A stretch of 64,000 bases of DNA from Ctena decussata (GCA_963989385.1 OZ022507.1:56369400-56433399), one strand, 5' to 3'; counted from the first letter of the stretch, positions 1 to 12,216 are shown. Numbers and translations are program-made. Notes: generated from the sequence alone by a model not told the origin.

Positions 1-401
1 GAAGAATACCATGGTAATAAAACCGACGTTTTTTTCATAACCACACATCAGAGTCGTGTTTTGGAAACAATTTTTTATACTGCCAAAGGAAAGACAACTC
101 TTACAACAACTTTGAATGTTTCACGATAAATTGAGATAACTCTTTAATCCAAGTTTAATTTTGCAAGAAGATAAGTTTATATTGCTGGCAGATGTCAGTA
201 GTGTTTTCTGCTATATATGATTTAAAACCATAAAACAGTTGACAGAAGAAAACTAAACCTAAACTTGTAGGCGTTTCTTTTGGCGTTCAGTATAGTAACA
301 CAATAACATACAGCGGGATTAGATAACAAGATTTGCAACTTATAGACATCTTCTCCCGAAGTCATATCATTACTTCAGCGCCTTGAGATCATAGAATACT
401 G
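1..401. other. No gene seen (left edge)
   Basis: AT-rich sequence. I see no open frame of note, no RNA gene and no repeat shared with the rest of the window. Confidence 0.5.
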
Positions 402-526
402 CCAACTGGCACACAATGTTGCATCAATTTTGAAGCAACGTTGATTCAACGTCATGACGTAGAATCAACGTTGGTTGGTTTGAATTTCGTTGGTTTAATG
501 TTGATTCAGCATTGTGTGCTCAATGG
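402..526. mobile_element. MITE-like element with imperfect TIRs
   Basis: The ends are inverted copies of each other: the left end carries GGCACACAATGTTGCATCAA and the reverse complement of the right end carries GAGCACACAATGCTGAATCAA, with about three differences over 20 bp. The interior is rich in CAACGTTGATT and GACGT words, like the CCAGCAG-ended MITEs inside the tandem units. At 125 bp it is non-autonomous. No clear target duplication could be fixed. Confidence 0.6.
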
Positions 527-2323
527 AATAATCTTCAGACACACTTTAAAACTTTTCGATGTAGCCAAAGAAAGTGTCACTGGCCTGGCCGTCTCAGGTT
601 AGATAAAATCCGCTAATACCATAGGTCATTCACCAAGTTCAATAAAATAAATACTTTATATTTTAGACTTATCATCTGTATTATAGTTTACACCTAAACT
701 AAATATTGTACATGTAACATATGTAGATCATCGAAAAACTGACGGACATCAACATATAGAGCAGATCAGACTAGAGAATAGCTAAAACAGGCAAACGTCA
801 CGGTGCAGCTGATGAGGTGGGTTATTGAAAAGCTTTACGTTACGGCGATATGTAAGGTTGTTTATGCTCAAATATGCCTGGGAAGACGCACCTTGGTCCG
901 GTATATAAACGTCATTGACTTTGTAGCTCACACCTGTCTGCACGGTATATGACAGGATTTAATTTATTGACAATGTATTAAGATGCCTTGTTTTAAAGAT
1001 TGATATGCTCTCTAGAGTCAAGCAAATGGGGAATAGTTGTATCTACAGCTCTATATATCTCGAACACTGATATTTCAAAGTTAATCTTACATCAAAGAAT
1101 ATAGTTTGTACACATTTCCAGTTTTCCTTTTCATTTAAACTGCTTACAGCTCAAACAACGGATATCTCAAATTGAATTTTCGGGGCCAGAAAATTTGAGA
1201 TATCAGTAGTTTGGGATGAACTACGACTTTGAGATATCATTTTTTTAAATGACAGAAAATTATAATGATGTATCAATTTCTCATGGGCATAGTACTGCAG
1301 GGACATGGCACTATAAAGAAATTCTATCATGTCCTGATATGTCTGTTATAATGCAATCGCAACTGACCTATCAACCCACCCTCATACAAAGCCAACGTAT
1401 TACTGTACCTTAAAGAAAACAGAATAAAAAGTACATGACTTACATTCGAACGCATGATCAGCATGACGGCTCTCATCTAAGCTAATAATGATCAGTTCTC
1501 TTTCTTTATCCATTTTATCCTGTTCCATTTTACCCTGTTCCATCCTTCCTAATAGAGATTCTCCGATAATTAACACTAAACAATGTTACAATGTAATTAG
1601 CTGAAATAATACCTGGCTGGATACGGACAGGTGGTTATAAGTTTTTATCCGCAGAAATTGTAATAGTTTGATTTAGATCAATATAAAATGTTTGTAATAG
1701 ATTAGATATGCACACCTAGTGACTTTTATAGTAAAACACACTTAACCAGTGTGTAGTATTACTCATGCGATGTACACGACCTTTGAATGAACGCTATATA
1801 GTGTGGGAAAATAAAATTGCATGTGACATGCAAAAATGATTTATGTCCATATGCGAACTGCAAAGACTGTGAGCAGCATTCGCTTTTGCGAAGGCTGTTC
1901 TTAGTCTTTGCTCTTCGCAAATACCAGGTATGGACCCTGAGGAACGTACACGCATATTGCTAGGCTGTACGAGGCCAAATTGGTTGGCTTTTTGATGTTT
2001 GCACACGCGCAAAGCACCCTTTTAGTGTGCAGAGGCTTAAATGGCAAACAAGGAAGATAGCAATATCTAAAAATGTTTCAAGGTTGCAACATTGAAACAC
2101 TTTAAGTTGAAGTGCAGAATGTTTTCAAAAGTACTACTGACCAATAAAAATGATCCATAATTTAAATTGGACATAGATAACCCTTAATAAATACTCAAAT
2201 TTACAACAGATTTCACCGTACAATATCAATTATTCATATCCTTCATTTAACAATCAATTATGTTTACTTCTTTACAATGTTTCGGTTTAAAAAAAACAGT
2301 AGTCAAACATGACAAAACTGACT
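527..2323. other. No gene seen; one small hairpin
   Basis: About 1.8 kb of AT-rich sequence to the left of the array. The only structure I can support is a short inverted repeat near 1161-1204, with GATATCTCAAATTGAATTTT against AAAATTTGAGATATC around a GC-rich loop. The longest frame, 1794-2012 on the minus strand, resembles nothing I know. Confidence 0.5.
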
Positions 2324-2734
2324 GGTGCGGCTCTTGGGTTACATCATTGGCAATCAGGATAATCAAGTGTCGATCTTATTTTCACGTGCATTTTATGCTC
2401 ATCTCTTGTTTTGAATGTTATTAGCCCTGTCCGGGTAAAATATGTTTGACGCTATACACAAACAGTGGGTACCAGGATAAGTCCATGTAACTGCGTTGTC
2501 TGTCAGAGTAAGTGCAGTGCATCGTTTACGAGAGAGCCTGCACTGCTTAGACCAGTCAGAAAAAGTGTATTACGTACTGGAATTAGTAAGATGTTGCGTG
2601 TTTGACTTTCCATGCACTTACTGAGCAGACTGTGCATATGCGCAGTTCGCAAATGCTCATCTGAAGACTTTCTTCGCGTGGCGCAACACTAAATATTCCA
2701 GCCACATTCAATGATAACAGATTTATTCCTCATG

Positions 2735-2992
2735 CTCAGCTGACACACAACGCTGACACAACGGCGTGTCATTAACGTTGGTTAAACGTCACTATGCCGT
2801 TGAATTGTCGTTGATATTGACGGTTACTTTTTACTTTAGACAAAAGCTGATCATATGAAGCGCGAATTAGTACTCCGAAATAAAGAGGCTTATCGAAGAT
2901 GTTTTGCCATAGTTTAATCGATGATCACAAAACATCGAATCACATTGAATCAACGTTGATTCGATGATGATTCAACTTTTTTTGTCTGCTGG
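2735..2992. mobile_element. MITE-C in unit 1 (recurs in every unit)
   Basis: This 258-bp element is flanked on both sides by CATG (2731-2734 and 2993-2996), a plausible 4-bp target duplication. The ends are imperfectly inverted: CTCAGCTGACAC on the left and GTCTGCTGG on the right. The inside contains the palindrome AATCAACGTTGATT and ACGTT-rich words. It lies just before the 5S in every unit, so it was present before the array was amplified. Confidence 0.6.
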
Positions 2993-3149
2993 CATGATGA
3001 GACTGAAATGCAAACAGTGCAGATCCTGATACGACTGCTCTACTAGGCCTGCAATGTGTGTCCCAGTAGTAAGAACTGCAGGATAGGCTATTACTGATCG
3101 CAAACTCTCAAAAGTACACTTTGTAAATGTTGAAAATCGGTACTTTCTT

Positions 3150-3269
3150 GTCTACGGCCATAATACATTGAAAATATCGGTTCTCGTCCGATCACGGAAA
3201 TTAAGCAACGTCGGGCCCGGTTAGTACTTGGATGGGTGACCGCCTGGGAATACCGGGTGCTGCAGACTT
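3150..3269 (+). rRNA. 5S ribosomal RNA, copy 1
   Basis: This 120-nt sequence is colinear with eukaryotic 5S rRNA, the RNA polymerase III transcript of the large ribosomal subunit. It starts GTCTACGGCC and ends in a GCAGACTT stem strand. The internal motifs TTAAGCAACGTCGGGCCCGG and GGATGGGTGACCGCCTGGGA are intact. It ends directly at a TTTT terminator. Copy-specific change: T at position 26. Predicted helices carry mismatches shared by the array (5-114 A-C, 18-60 A-C, 30-47 G-G), so a divergent or non-functional 5S is possible. Recognition as 5S is firm; expression is unknown. Confidence 0.93.
3199..3246 (+). promoter_or_regulatory. 5S internal control region (A box to C box)
   Basis: By alignment with the known type 1 pol III promoter, the A box falls near 3199-3213 and the C box near 3229-3246, where TFIIIA and TFIIIC act. 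The C box core GGATGGGTGACCGCC is unchanged in every remaining copy. This is placement by family knowledge, not by experiment. Confidence 0.7.
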
Positions 3270-3271
3270 TT
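3268..3271 (+). terminator. Pol III T-run terminator of 5S copy 1
   Basis: TTTT directly follows the last stem base. A 60-bp T-rich tract with further T4-T6 runs follows and could act as back-up terminators. The arrangement repeats after every full-length copy. Confidence 0.85.
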
Positions 3272-4097
3272 GTCTGCTTTTCTTTATTTTCTATTTTTAT
3301 TTCTTTTTTCTTTGATAGTTTTCTTCCCCCAATTTCACGATCACTGAAATGTATCTCAAAGCTGTGCGAAGGAAAATACTTTTCCCTCAACATTATAGAC
3401 CGTTTACCGTCTGCTGTGCACTGTCCACTCGCCCTTCGCTTTGGAGCATGCTGAAAAGTAGTGCATGTTGTTGGCGGTTTTCTGTATACTATTTACTGTC
3501 CAGTGAAGTGTCTACTGTCTGTCTACTGCGTCCTGGATACTGTTTACTGCGGCCTGTCTGCTACAACATGGATGTGGTGCAAGCACAGGGGCATGGGTAC
3601 AAGGTTCGCAGCATGTGCGCCTGTTTCAGCGCATCTGGACTCTAAAATGATGTACCTTCAACCAAAGTGGAGTCGCACAAACAGATGAAACCAACATAAG
3701 CATCATAGTAACCTGCACTTAATGGGAGATGAACCCTGGTGGCCCGTAAGAATAATAAAGGATTGCAAAAATTCCTCTGTAGCACATATCTATATTTGGG
3801 CTGTAAAACCCACACGCAGGCACATCTAATTTTCTGTACATTTAAGTTCTGCAATAGTTAAAACAAATAAAAAAAATAACAAGTAAATTAAAAAGGCAGT
3901 TCTGACATTTTTCTTGTCAATTTTAGTTTTGTATGATAGAAATGCAGAATTTATCAATTTTGGCAATATGCACAAATTCTGGCATTATTTCTTTTCCCTA
4001 GAGAATTGCTTCTTTCGTCTGAAGATCGATGTTAATGAAACGAGGACCTAGAATAAATTAGTTATGACTGTGGGCAGACTTCCAATATCATTATTTT

Positions 4098-4340
4098 GAA
4101 CCACGACGCGAGAAAACCAACAAAGTGGTTGTGCGCCCAGCGCAGACTCAGATAAGCCCGGGCATCCACCCAGTCTGATCAGAGTCTTTGCTGTCCACAT
4201 GAAGGTAGCGCGCCACGTTAGACCCTTAGCTACCGTTAAAGCGCTTAGAAAAGACTGTGATCATACTAGGCGGATGCCCAGGCTGATCTGAGTCTGCGAT
4301 TGGCGCACTTCCACTTTGTTGCTTTCTCGTGTCGCGGCTC
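4098..4340. mobile_element. Foldback MITE-A in unit 1 (recurs in every unit)
   Basis: This 243-bp element has ends GAACCACGACGCGAG and GTGTCGCGGCTC that are near inverted copies. The inner halves are also mutually complementary (ACTCAGAT...CCCAGTCTGATCAGAG against CTGATC...GGATGCCC...GATCTGAGT), so a single strand could fold into one long hairpin around a ~50-nt loop. Copies in other units: 7480-7722, 10725-10967, 13848-14090, 17225-17467, 20592-20834, 23965-24207, 27332-27574, 30703-30944 and 34079-34321. Dispersed copies of the same family lie outside the array. Confidence 0.85.
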
Positions 4341-4420
4341 ATTTTTTTCTGATTCAGATAAACGGATACCTAATTGGAAGCTCAAGGAGACGGATCAGAT
4401 CTTCACATTGATACATACTA

Positions 4421-4515
4421 CCCAGCAGGCACACAACGTTATAACGACGTCGCATTGACGTCGACGCAAACATTACATTTTATCGACGTCATTCTGACGT
4501 CATGTGCCCGCTGGG
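4421..4515. mobile_element. MITE-B, first of a pair (95 bp)
   Basis: Begins CCCAGCAGGCACA and ends TGTGCCCGCTGGG, an inverted match. The inside is a string of GACGTC/TTGACG words. It is the first of two adjacent elements of one family, present in all ten units. Confidence 0.75.
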
Positions 4516-4528
4516 AAATACTTTACTG

Positions 4529-4636
4529 CCCAGCAGGCACATGACGTCGAAATGACTTCGTATTGACGTCGATACGGCATGGTGGCGTCGCATCGACCCC
4601 GTTTTGACATCATTGCGACGTCATGTGCCTGCTGGG
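4529..4636. mobile_element. MITE-B, second of a pair (108 bp)
   Basis: Begins CCCAGCAGGCACATGACGTC and ends GACGTCATGTGCCTGCTGGG, a perfect 20-bp inverted repeat. It lies 13 bp after its partner. The pair spans 7804-8019, 11049-11264, 14174-14389, 17548-17752, 20915-21130, 24288-24492, 27655-27870, 31026-31240 and 34403-34618 in the later units. Units 5 and 7 lack 11 bp inside the second element. Confidence 0.8.
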
Positions 4637-4898
4637 TGTCTTGCAATGCTGTTCAAACAATTTCCATCGTTTTAATTCACTCTCTGTATGGGGACACCTT
4701 TAGCCTAGGACACTTTTAAATTACCAGATTATTCTAAAATTTAAACAAATGCTAAAATTAGCTGACAATGTGTCAAAAATACTGATAGGATATGACGCAT
4801 TGCACATCTTGATCTGATTCTAAAGTGATTTCTCAGATACATCTATCCCAAAATTTAGGATCACTGCGGTTATTCTTATTTATTTTTTGTTAATCTTG

Positions 4899-5095
4899 CA
4901 GCTCTTGGATTACATCATTGATAATCAAGGGTCGGTTATATTTGCACGCGCATTTTATGCTCATCTCTTTAAACGATATGAGCCTTGTCCGGGCAAAATA
5001 TGTTTGACACTATACGCATACAGTGGGTACCAAGATAAGTCTATGCAACTGCCTAGTCTGTCAGAGTTAGTGCAGTTCACCGTTTGATTTCCAGA
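4899..5095 (+). repeat. Subrepeat R1 inside the unit
   Basis: Begins GCAGCTCTTGGATTACATCA and matches subrepeat R2 (GCGGCTCTTGGGTTACATCA, from 5592) with moderate divergence through TGCTCATCTC, CTTGTCCGGG, AAATATGTTTGAC, GTGGGTACCA and CTGTCAGAGT. Two weaker relatives seem to follow before the unit ends, sharing GCGCAAGGAAAA and TCTGATTG words. A 66-aa frame over R1 recurs in each unit but has no recognisable domain. Confidence 0.75.
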
Positions 5096-5752
5096 AGGCA
5101 TACTTATTGCGCCTAACCTGTTCTGATTGTGCTAGTGCACAGACTAGTCTGGACATAGGTGTTTTGCATACACCACAAGGCTGACTTTATCACTTCACGA
5201 CTTAAATGGCCTGCGCAAGGAAAACATATGCTTCAACCCATAATATTTTTAGCGAAATATGTATGTATACGCAACCAGGAGGTACCAAAATATGTCTACG
5301 CTCATGTGTAGTCTACCCTGCTCTGATTGCGCATGCGTCTAGGCAAGACACGCGCGTTTTGCTTATGAAATAAGACTGGTTTTATCATGACACGAGGTAT
5401 GCGCAAGGAAAAATGTATTTCACCCCATCTTGGGAAAAGCGAATGCAGTCCCATTAGTGTCTTTTCTTTTCGCACTCTTTACGGCGCCACAGTGTATGAT
5501 GCTCAAGATTGCTTATACATGTTGTGAACGCATACATGTTACCACAGACTGGGCTGATTCTTCTCGTCGCATGTGGCAATTTTCCGAGGGTGCGGCTCTT
5601 GGGTTACATCATTGGCAATCAGGATAATCAAGTGTCGATCTTATTTTCAGGTGCATTTTATGCTCATCTCTTGTTTTGAATGTTATTAGCCCTGTCCGGG
5701 TAAAATATGTTTGACGCTATACACAAACAGTGGGTACCAGGATAAGTCCATG

Positions 5753-5875
5753 TAACTGCGTTGTTCTGTTCTGTTCTGTTCAATTCTCGTATCGACGTTA
5801 CCAAAGTGGCTCAACGCTACGTAACCATAGTTGCACACACCTGGCGCCGTGTGTCCGTCCAAATAACTGCGTTGT
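5753..5875 (+). repeat. 111-bp insertion bounded by 12-bp direct repeats
   Basis: TAACTGCGTTGT occurs at 5753 and again at 5864, with a TTCTG microsatellite and about 80 further bases between. Unit 1 has a single TAACTGCGTTGT and no insert. The paralogous subrepeat R1 also has no insert, so the insert-free form is probably ancestral. Confidence 0.8.
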
Positions 5876-6525
5876 CTGTCAGAGTAAGTGCAGTGCATCG
5901 TTTACGAGAGAGCCTGAACTGCTCAGACTAGTCAGAAAAAGTGTATTACGTACTGGAATTAGTAAGATGTTGCGTGTTTGACTTTCCATGCACTTACTGA
6001 GCAGACTGTGCATATGCGCAGTTCGCAAATGCTCATCTGAAGACTTTCTTCGCGTGGCGCAACACTAAATATTCCAGCCACATTCAATGATAACAGATTT
6101 ATTACTCATACTCAGCTGACACACAACGCTGACACAACGTCGTGTCATTAACGTTGGTAAAACGTCACTATGCCGTTGAATTAACGTTGATATTGACGGT
6201 TACTTTTTACTTTAGACAAAAGCTGATCATATGAGGCACGAATTAGTACTCCGAAATAAAGAGGCTTATCGAAGATGTTTTGCCATAGTTTAATCGATGA
6301 TCACAAAACATCGAATCACATTGAATCAACGTTGATTCGATGATGATTCAACTTTTTTTGTCTGCTGGCATGATGAGACTGAAATGCAAACAGTGCAGAT
6401 CCTGATACGACTGCTCTACTAGGCCTGCAATGTGTGTCCCAGTAGTAAGAACTGCAGGATAGGCTATTACTGATCGCAAACTCTCAAAAGTACACTTTGT
6501 AAATGTTGAAAATCGGTACTTTCTT

Positions 6526-6645
6526 GTCTACGGCCATAATACATTGAAAACATCGGTTCTCGTCCGATCACGGAAATTAAGCAACGTCGGGCCCGGTTAG
6601 TACTTGGATGGGTGACCGCCTGGGAATACCGGGTGCTTCAGACTT
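6526..6645 (+). rRNA. 5S ribosomal RNA, copy 2
   Basis: Full 120 nt with intact internal promoter motifs and a TTTT run. Copy-specific change: T for G at position 113, which breaks the pair with C6. Together with the shared 5-114 A-C mismatch this leaves two adjacent mismatches in helix I. That makes it a weaker candidate for a working gene than copies 9 and 10. Confidence 0.88.
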
Positions 6646-8971
6646 TTGTCTGCTTTTCTTTATTTTCTATTTTTATTTCTTTTTTCTTTGATAGTTTTCT
6701 TCCCCCAATTTCACGTTCACTGTATATGTATCTCAAAGCTGTGCGAAGGAAAATACTTTTCCCTCAACGTTATAGACCGTTTACCGTCTGCTGTGCACTG
6801 TCCACTCGCCCTTCGCTTTGGAGCATGCTGAAAAGTAGTGCATGTTGTTAGCGGTTTTCTGTATACTATTTACCGTCCAGTGAAGTGTCTACTGTCTGTC
6901 TACTGCGTCCTGGATACTGTTTACTGCGGCCTGTCTGCTACAACATGGATGTGGTGCAAGCACAAGGGCATGGGTACAAGGTCGCAGCATGTGCGCCTGT
7001 GTCAGCGCATCTGGACTCTAAAAAGATGTACCTTCAACCAAAGTGGAGTCGCACAAACAGATGAAACCAGCATAAGCATCATAGTATCCTGCACTTTATG
7101 GGAGATGAACCCTGGTGGCCCGTAAGAATAATAAAGGATTGCAAAAATTCCTATGTAGCACATACCTATATTTGGGCTGTAAAACCCACACGCAGGCACA
7201 TCTAATTTTCTGTACATTTAAGTTCTGCAATAGTTAAAACAAATAAAAAAAAAACAGTCAAGTAAATTAATAAAAAGGCAGTTCTGACATTTTTCTTGTC
7301 AATTTTAGTTTTGTATGATAGAAATGCAGAATTTATCAATTTTGGCAATATGCACAAATTCTGGCATTATTTCTTTTCCCTAGAGAATTGCTTTTTTCGT
7401 CTGAAGATCGATGTTAATGAAACGTGGACCTAGAATAAATTAGTTATGACTGTGGGCAGACTTCCAATATCATTATTTTGAACCACGACGCGAGAAAACC
7501 AACAAAGTGGTTGTGCGCCCAGCGCAGACTCAGATAAGCCCGGGCATCCACCCAGTCTGATCAGAGTCTTTGCTGTCCACATGAAGGTAGCGCGCCACGT
7601 TAGACCCTTAGCTACCGTTAAAGCGCTTAGAAAAGACTGTGATCATACTAGGCGGATGCCCAGGCTGATCTGAGTCTGCGATGGGCGCACTTCCACTTTG
7701 TTGCTTTCTCGTGTCGCGGCTCATTTTTTTTCTGATTCAGATAAACGGATACCTAATTGGAAGCTCAAGGAGATGGATCAGATCTTCACATTGATACATA
7801 CTACCCAGCAGGCACACAACGTTATAATGACGTCGCATTGACATTGACGCAAACATTACATTTCATCGACGTCATTCTGACGTCATGTGCCCGCTGGGAA
7901 ATACTTTACTGCCCAGCAGGCACATGACGTCGAAATGACGTCGTATTGACGTCGATACGGCATGGTGGCGTCGCATCGACCCCATTTTGACATCATTACG
8001 ACGTCATGTGCCTGCTGGGTGTCTTGCAATGCTGTTCAAACAATTTCAATCGTTTTAATTTACTCTCTGTATGGGGACACCTTTAGCCTAGGACACCTTT
8101 AAATTACCAGATTATTCTAAAATTTAAACAAATGCTAAAAGTAGCTGACAGTGTGTCGAAAAAACTGATAGGATATGACGCATTGCACATCTTGATCTGA
8201 TTCTAAAGTGATTTCTCAGATACATCTATCCCAAAATTTAGGATCACTGCGGTTATTCTTATTTATTTTTTGTTAATCTTGCAGCTCTTGGATTACATCA
8301 TTGATAATCAAGGGTCGGTTATATTTGCACGTGCATTTTATGCTCATCTCTTTAAGCGATATGAGACTTGTCCGGGCAAAATATGTTTGACACTATACGC
8401 ATACAGTGGGTACCAAGATAAGTCTATGCAACTGCCTAGTCTGTCAGAGTTAGTGCAGTTCACCGTTTGATTTCCAGAAGGCATACTTATTGCGCCTAAC
8501 CTGTTCTGATTGTGATTGTGCACAGACTAGTCTGGACATATGAGTTTTGCATACACCACAAGGCTGACTTTATCACGACACGACTCAAATGGCCTGCGCA
8601 AGGAAAAAATGTGCTTCAACCCATAATATTTTCAGCGAAATATGTATGTATACGCAACCAGGAGGTACCAAGATATGTCTACGCTCATGTGTAGTCTACC
8701 CTGCTCTGATTGCGCATGCGTCTAGTCAAGACACGCGCGTTTTGCTTATGAAATAAGACTGGTTTTATCATGACACGAGGTATGCGCAAGGAAAAATGTA
8801 TTTCACCCCATCTTGGGAAAAGCGAATGCAGTCCCATTAGTGTCTTTTCTTTTCGCACTCTTTACGGCGCCACAGTGTATGATGCTCAAGATTGCTTATA
8901 CATGTTGTGAACGCATACATGTTACCACAGACTGGGCTGATTCTTCTCGTCGCATGTGGCAATTTTCCGAG

Positions 8972-11900
8972 GGTGCGGCTCTTGGGTTACATCATTGGCA
9001 ATCAGGATAATCAAGTGTCGATCTTATTTTCACGTGCATTTTATGCTCATCTCTTGTTTTGAATGTTATTAGCCCTGTCCGGGTAAAATATGTTTGACGC
9101 TATACACAAACAGTGGGTACCAGGATAAGTCCATGTAACTGCGTTGTTCTGTTCTGTTCTGTTCGATTCTCGTATCGACGTTACCCAAGTGGCTCAACGG
9201 TACGTAACCATAGTTGCACACACCTGGCGCCGTGTGTCCGTCCAAATAACTGCGTTGTCTGTCAGAGTAAGTGCAGTGCATCGTTAACGAGAGAGCCTGA
9301 ACTGCTTAGACTAGTCAGAAAAAGTGTATTACGTACTGGAATTAGTAAGATGTTGCGTGTTTGACTTTCCATGCACTTACTGAGCAGACTGTGCATATGC
9401 GCAGTTCGCAAATGCTCATCTGAAAACTTTCTTCGCGTGGCGCAACACTAAATATTCCAGCCACATTCAATGATAACAGATTTATTCCTCATGCTCAGCT
9501 GACACATAACGCTGACACAACGTCGTGTCATTAACGTTGGTTAAACGTCACTATGCCGTTGATTTAATGTTGATATTGACGGTTACTTTTTACTTTAGAC
9601 AAAAGCTGATCATATGAGGCACGAATTAGTACTCCGAAATAAAGAGGCTTATCGAAGATGTTTTGCCATAGTTTAATCGATGATCACAAAACATCGAATC
9701 ACATTGAATCAACGTTGATTCGATGATGATTCAACTTTTTTTGTCTGCTTGCATTATGAGACTGAAATGCAAACAGCGCAGATCCTGATACGACTGCTCT
9801 ACTAGGCCTGCAATGTGTGTCCCAGTAGTAAGAACTGCAGGATAGGCTATTACTGATCGCAAACTCTCAAAAGTACACTTTGTAAATGTTGAAAATCGGT
9901 ACTTTCTTGTCTACGGCCATAATACATTGAAAACATCGGTTCTCGTCCGATCACGGAAATTAAGCAACGTCGGGCCCGGTTAGTACTTGGATGGGTGACC
10001 GCCTGGGAATACCGGGTGCGTTATAGACCGTTTACCGTCTGCTGTGCACTGTCCACTCGCCCTTCGCTTTGGAGCATGCTGAAAAGTAGTGCATGTTGTT
10101 AGCGGTTTTCTGTATACTATTTACCGTCCAGTGAAGTGTCTACTGTCTGTCTACTGCGTCCTGGATACTGTTTACTGCGGCCTGTCTGCTACAACATGGA
10201 TGTGGTGCAAGCACAAGGGCATGGGTACAAGGTCGCAGCATGTGCGCCTGTTTCAGCGCATCTGGACTCTAAAATGATGTACCTTCAACCAAAGTAGAGT
10301 CGCACAAACAGATGGAACCAGCATAAGCATCATAGTATCCTGCACTTTATGGGAGATGAACCCTGGTGGCCCGTAAGAATAATAAAGGATTGCAAAAATT
10401 CCTATGTAGCACATACCTATATTTGGGCTGTAAAACCCACACGCAGGCACATCTAATTTTCTGTACATTTAAGTTCTGCAATAGTTAAAACAAATAAAAA
10501 AAACAAGTAAATTAATAAAAAGGCAGTTCTGACATTTTTCTTGTCAATTTTAGTTTTGTATGATAGAAATGCAAAATTTATCAATTTTGGCAATATGCAC
10601 AAATTCTGGCATTATTTCTTTTCCCTAGAGAATTGCTTCTTTCGTCTGAAGATCGATGTTAATGAAACGTGGACCTAGAATAAATTAGTTATGACTGTGG
10701 GCAGACTTCCAATATCATTATTTTGAACCACGACGCGAGAAAACCAACAAAGTGGTTGTGCGCCCAGCGCAGACTCAGATAAGCCCGGGCATCCACACAG
10801 TCTGATCAGAGTCTTTGCTGTCCACATGAAGGTAGCGCGCCACGTTAGACCCTTAGCTACCGTTAAAGCGCTTAGAAAAGGCTGTGATCATACTAGGCGG
10901 ATGCCCAGGCTGATCTGAGTCTGCGATGGGCGCGCTTCCACTATGTTGCTTTCTCGTGTCGCGGCTCATTTTTTTTCTGATTCAGATAAACGGATACCTA
11001 ATTGGAAGCTCAAGGAGACGGATCAGATCTTCACATTGATACATACTACCCAGCAGGCACACAACGTTATAATGACGTCGCATTGACGTCGACGCAAACA
11101 TTACATTTCATCGACGTCATTCTGACGTCATGTGCCCGCTGGGAAATACTTTACTGCCCAGCAGCCACATGACGTCGAAATGACGTCGTATTGACGTCGA
11201 TACGGCATGGTGGCGTCGCATCAACCCCATTTTGACATCATTACGACGTCATGTGCCTGCTGGGTGTCTTGCAATGCTGTCCAAACAATTTCCATCGTTT
11301 TAATTTACTCTCTCTATGGGGACACCTTTAGCCTAGGACACCTTTAAATTACCAGATTATTCTAAAATTTAAACAAATGCTAAAAGTAGCTGACAGTGTG
11401 TCAAAAATACTGATAGGATATGACGCATTGCACATCTTGATCTGATTCTAAAGTGATTTCTCAGATACATCTATCCCAAAATTTAGGATCACTGCGGTTA
11501 TTCTTATTTATTTTTTGTTAATCTTGCAGCTCTTGGATTACATCATTGATAATCAAGGGTCGGTTATATTTGCACGTGCATTTTATGCTCATCTCTTTAA
11601 ACGATATGAGCCTTGTCCGGGCAAAATATGTTTGACACTATACGCATACAGTGGGTACCAAGATAAGTCTATGCAACTGCCTAGTCTGTCAGAGTTAGTG
11701 CAGTTCACCGTTTGATTTCCAGAAGGCATACTTATTGCGCCTAACCTGTTCTGATTGTGCTAGTGCACAGACTAGTCTGGACATAGGTGTTTTGCATACA
11801 CCACAAGGCTGACTTTATCACTTCACGACTTAAATGGCCTGCGCAAGGAAAACATATGCTTCAACCCATAATATTTTTAGCGAAATATGTATGTATACGC

Positions 11901-12216
11901 AACCAGGAGGTACCAAAATATGTCTACGCTCATGTGTAGTCTACCCTGCTCTGATTGCGCATGCGTCTAGTCAAGACACGCGCGTTTTGCTTATGAAATA
12001 AGACTGGTTTTATCATTACACGAGGTATGCGCAAGGCAAAATGTGTTTCACCCCATCTTGGGAAAAGCGAATGCAGTCCCATTAGTGTCTTTTCTTTTCG
12101 TACTCTTTACGGCGCCACAGTGTATGATGCTCAAGATTGCTTATACATGTTGTGAACGCATACATGTTACCACAGACTGGGCTGATTCTTCTCGTCGCAT
12201 GTGGCAATTTTCCGAG
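8972..12216 (+). repeat. Array unit 3 (internal deletion)
   Basis: 3245 bp. It has lost about 130 bp from nucleotide 112 of the 5S through the T-rich tract; the junction is GGGTGC|GTTATAGACC near 10019. MITE-A is at 10725-10967 and the MITE-B pair at 11049-11264. Confidence 0.92.
9909..10019 (+). pseudogene. 5S rRNA pseudogene, copy 3 (3' truncated)
   Basis: Nucleotides 1-111 of the 5S are present, then the sequence jumps to GTTATAGACC, which lies downstream in other units. The last nine nucleotides, the 3' strand of helix I and the terminator are missing. The internal promoter is still there, so transcription might start but would not stop at the usual place. Confidence 0.92.

Larger units (their letters stand above)
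2324..5588 (+). repeat. Array unit 1
   Basis: First unit, 3265 bp. It lacks the 111-bp segment that every other unit has after TAACTGCGTTGT, which explains its shorter length. It contains MITE-C (2735-2992), 5S copy 1 (3150-3269), MITE-A (4098-4340) and the MITE-B pair (4421-4636). Its left edge abuts unrelated sequence. Confidence 0.93.
5589..8971 (+). repeat. Array unit 2
   Basis: 3383 bp, complete. Contains R2 with the 111-bp insertion, 5S copy 2 (6526-6645), MITE-A (7480-7722) and the MITE-B pair (7804-8019). Confidence 0.93.

Noticed and set aside
4421..4636. CRISPR-like array from the repeated GACGTC words
   Set aside because: Repeats are short, irregular and inverted inside MITEs; the setting is eukaryotic.
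5200..5230. GGCCTGCGCAAGGAAAA resembles a stretch of U6 snRNA (CCCTGCGCAAGGATGACACG)
   Set aside because: The match is about 12 bases; no U6 5' end, stem or T-run terminator surrounds it, and a second looser copy exists 200 bp on as part of a subrepeat.
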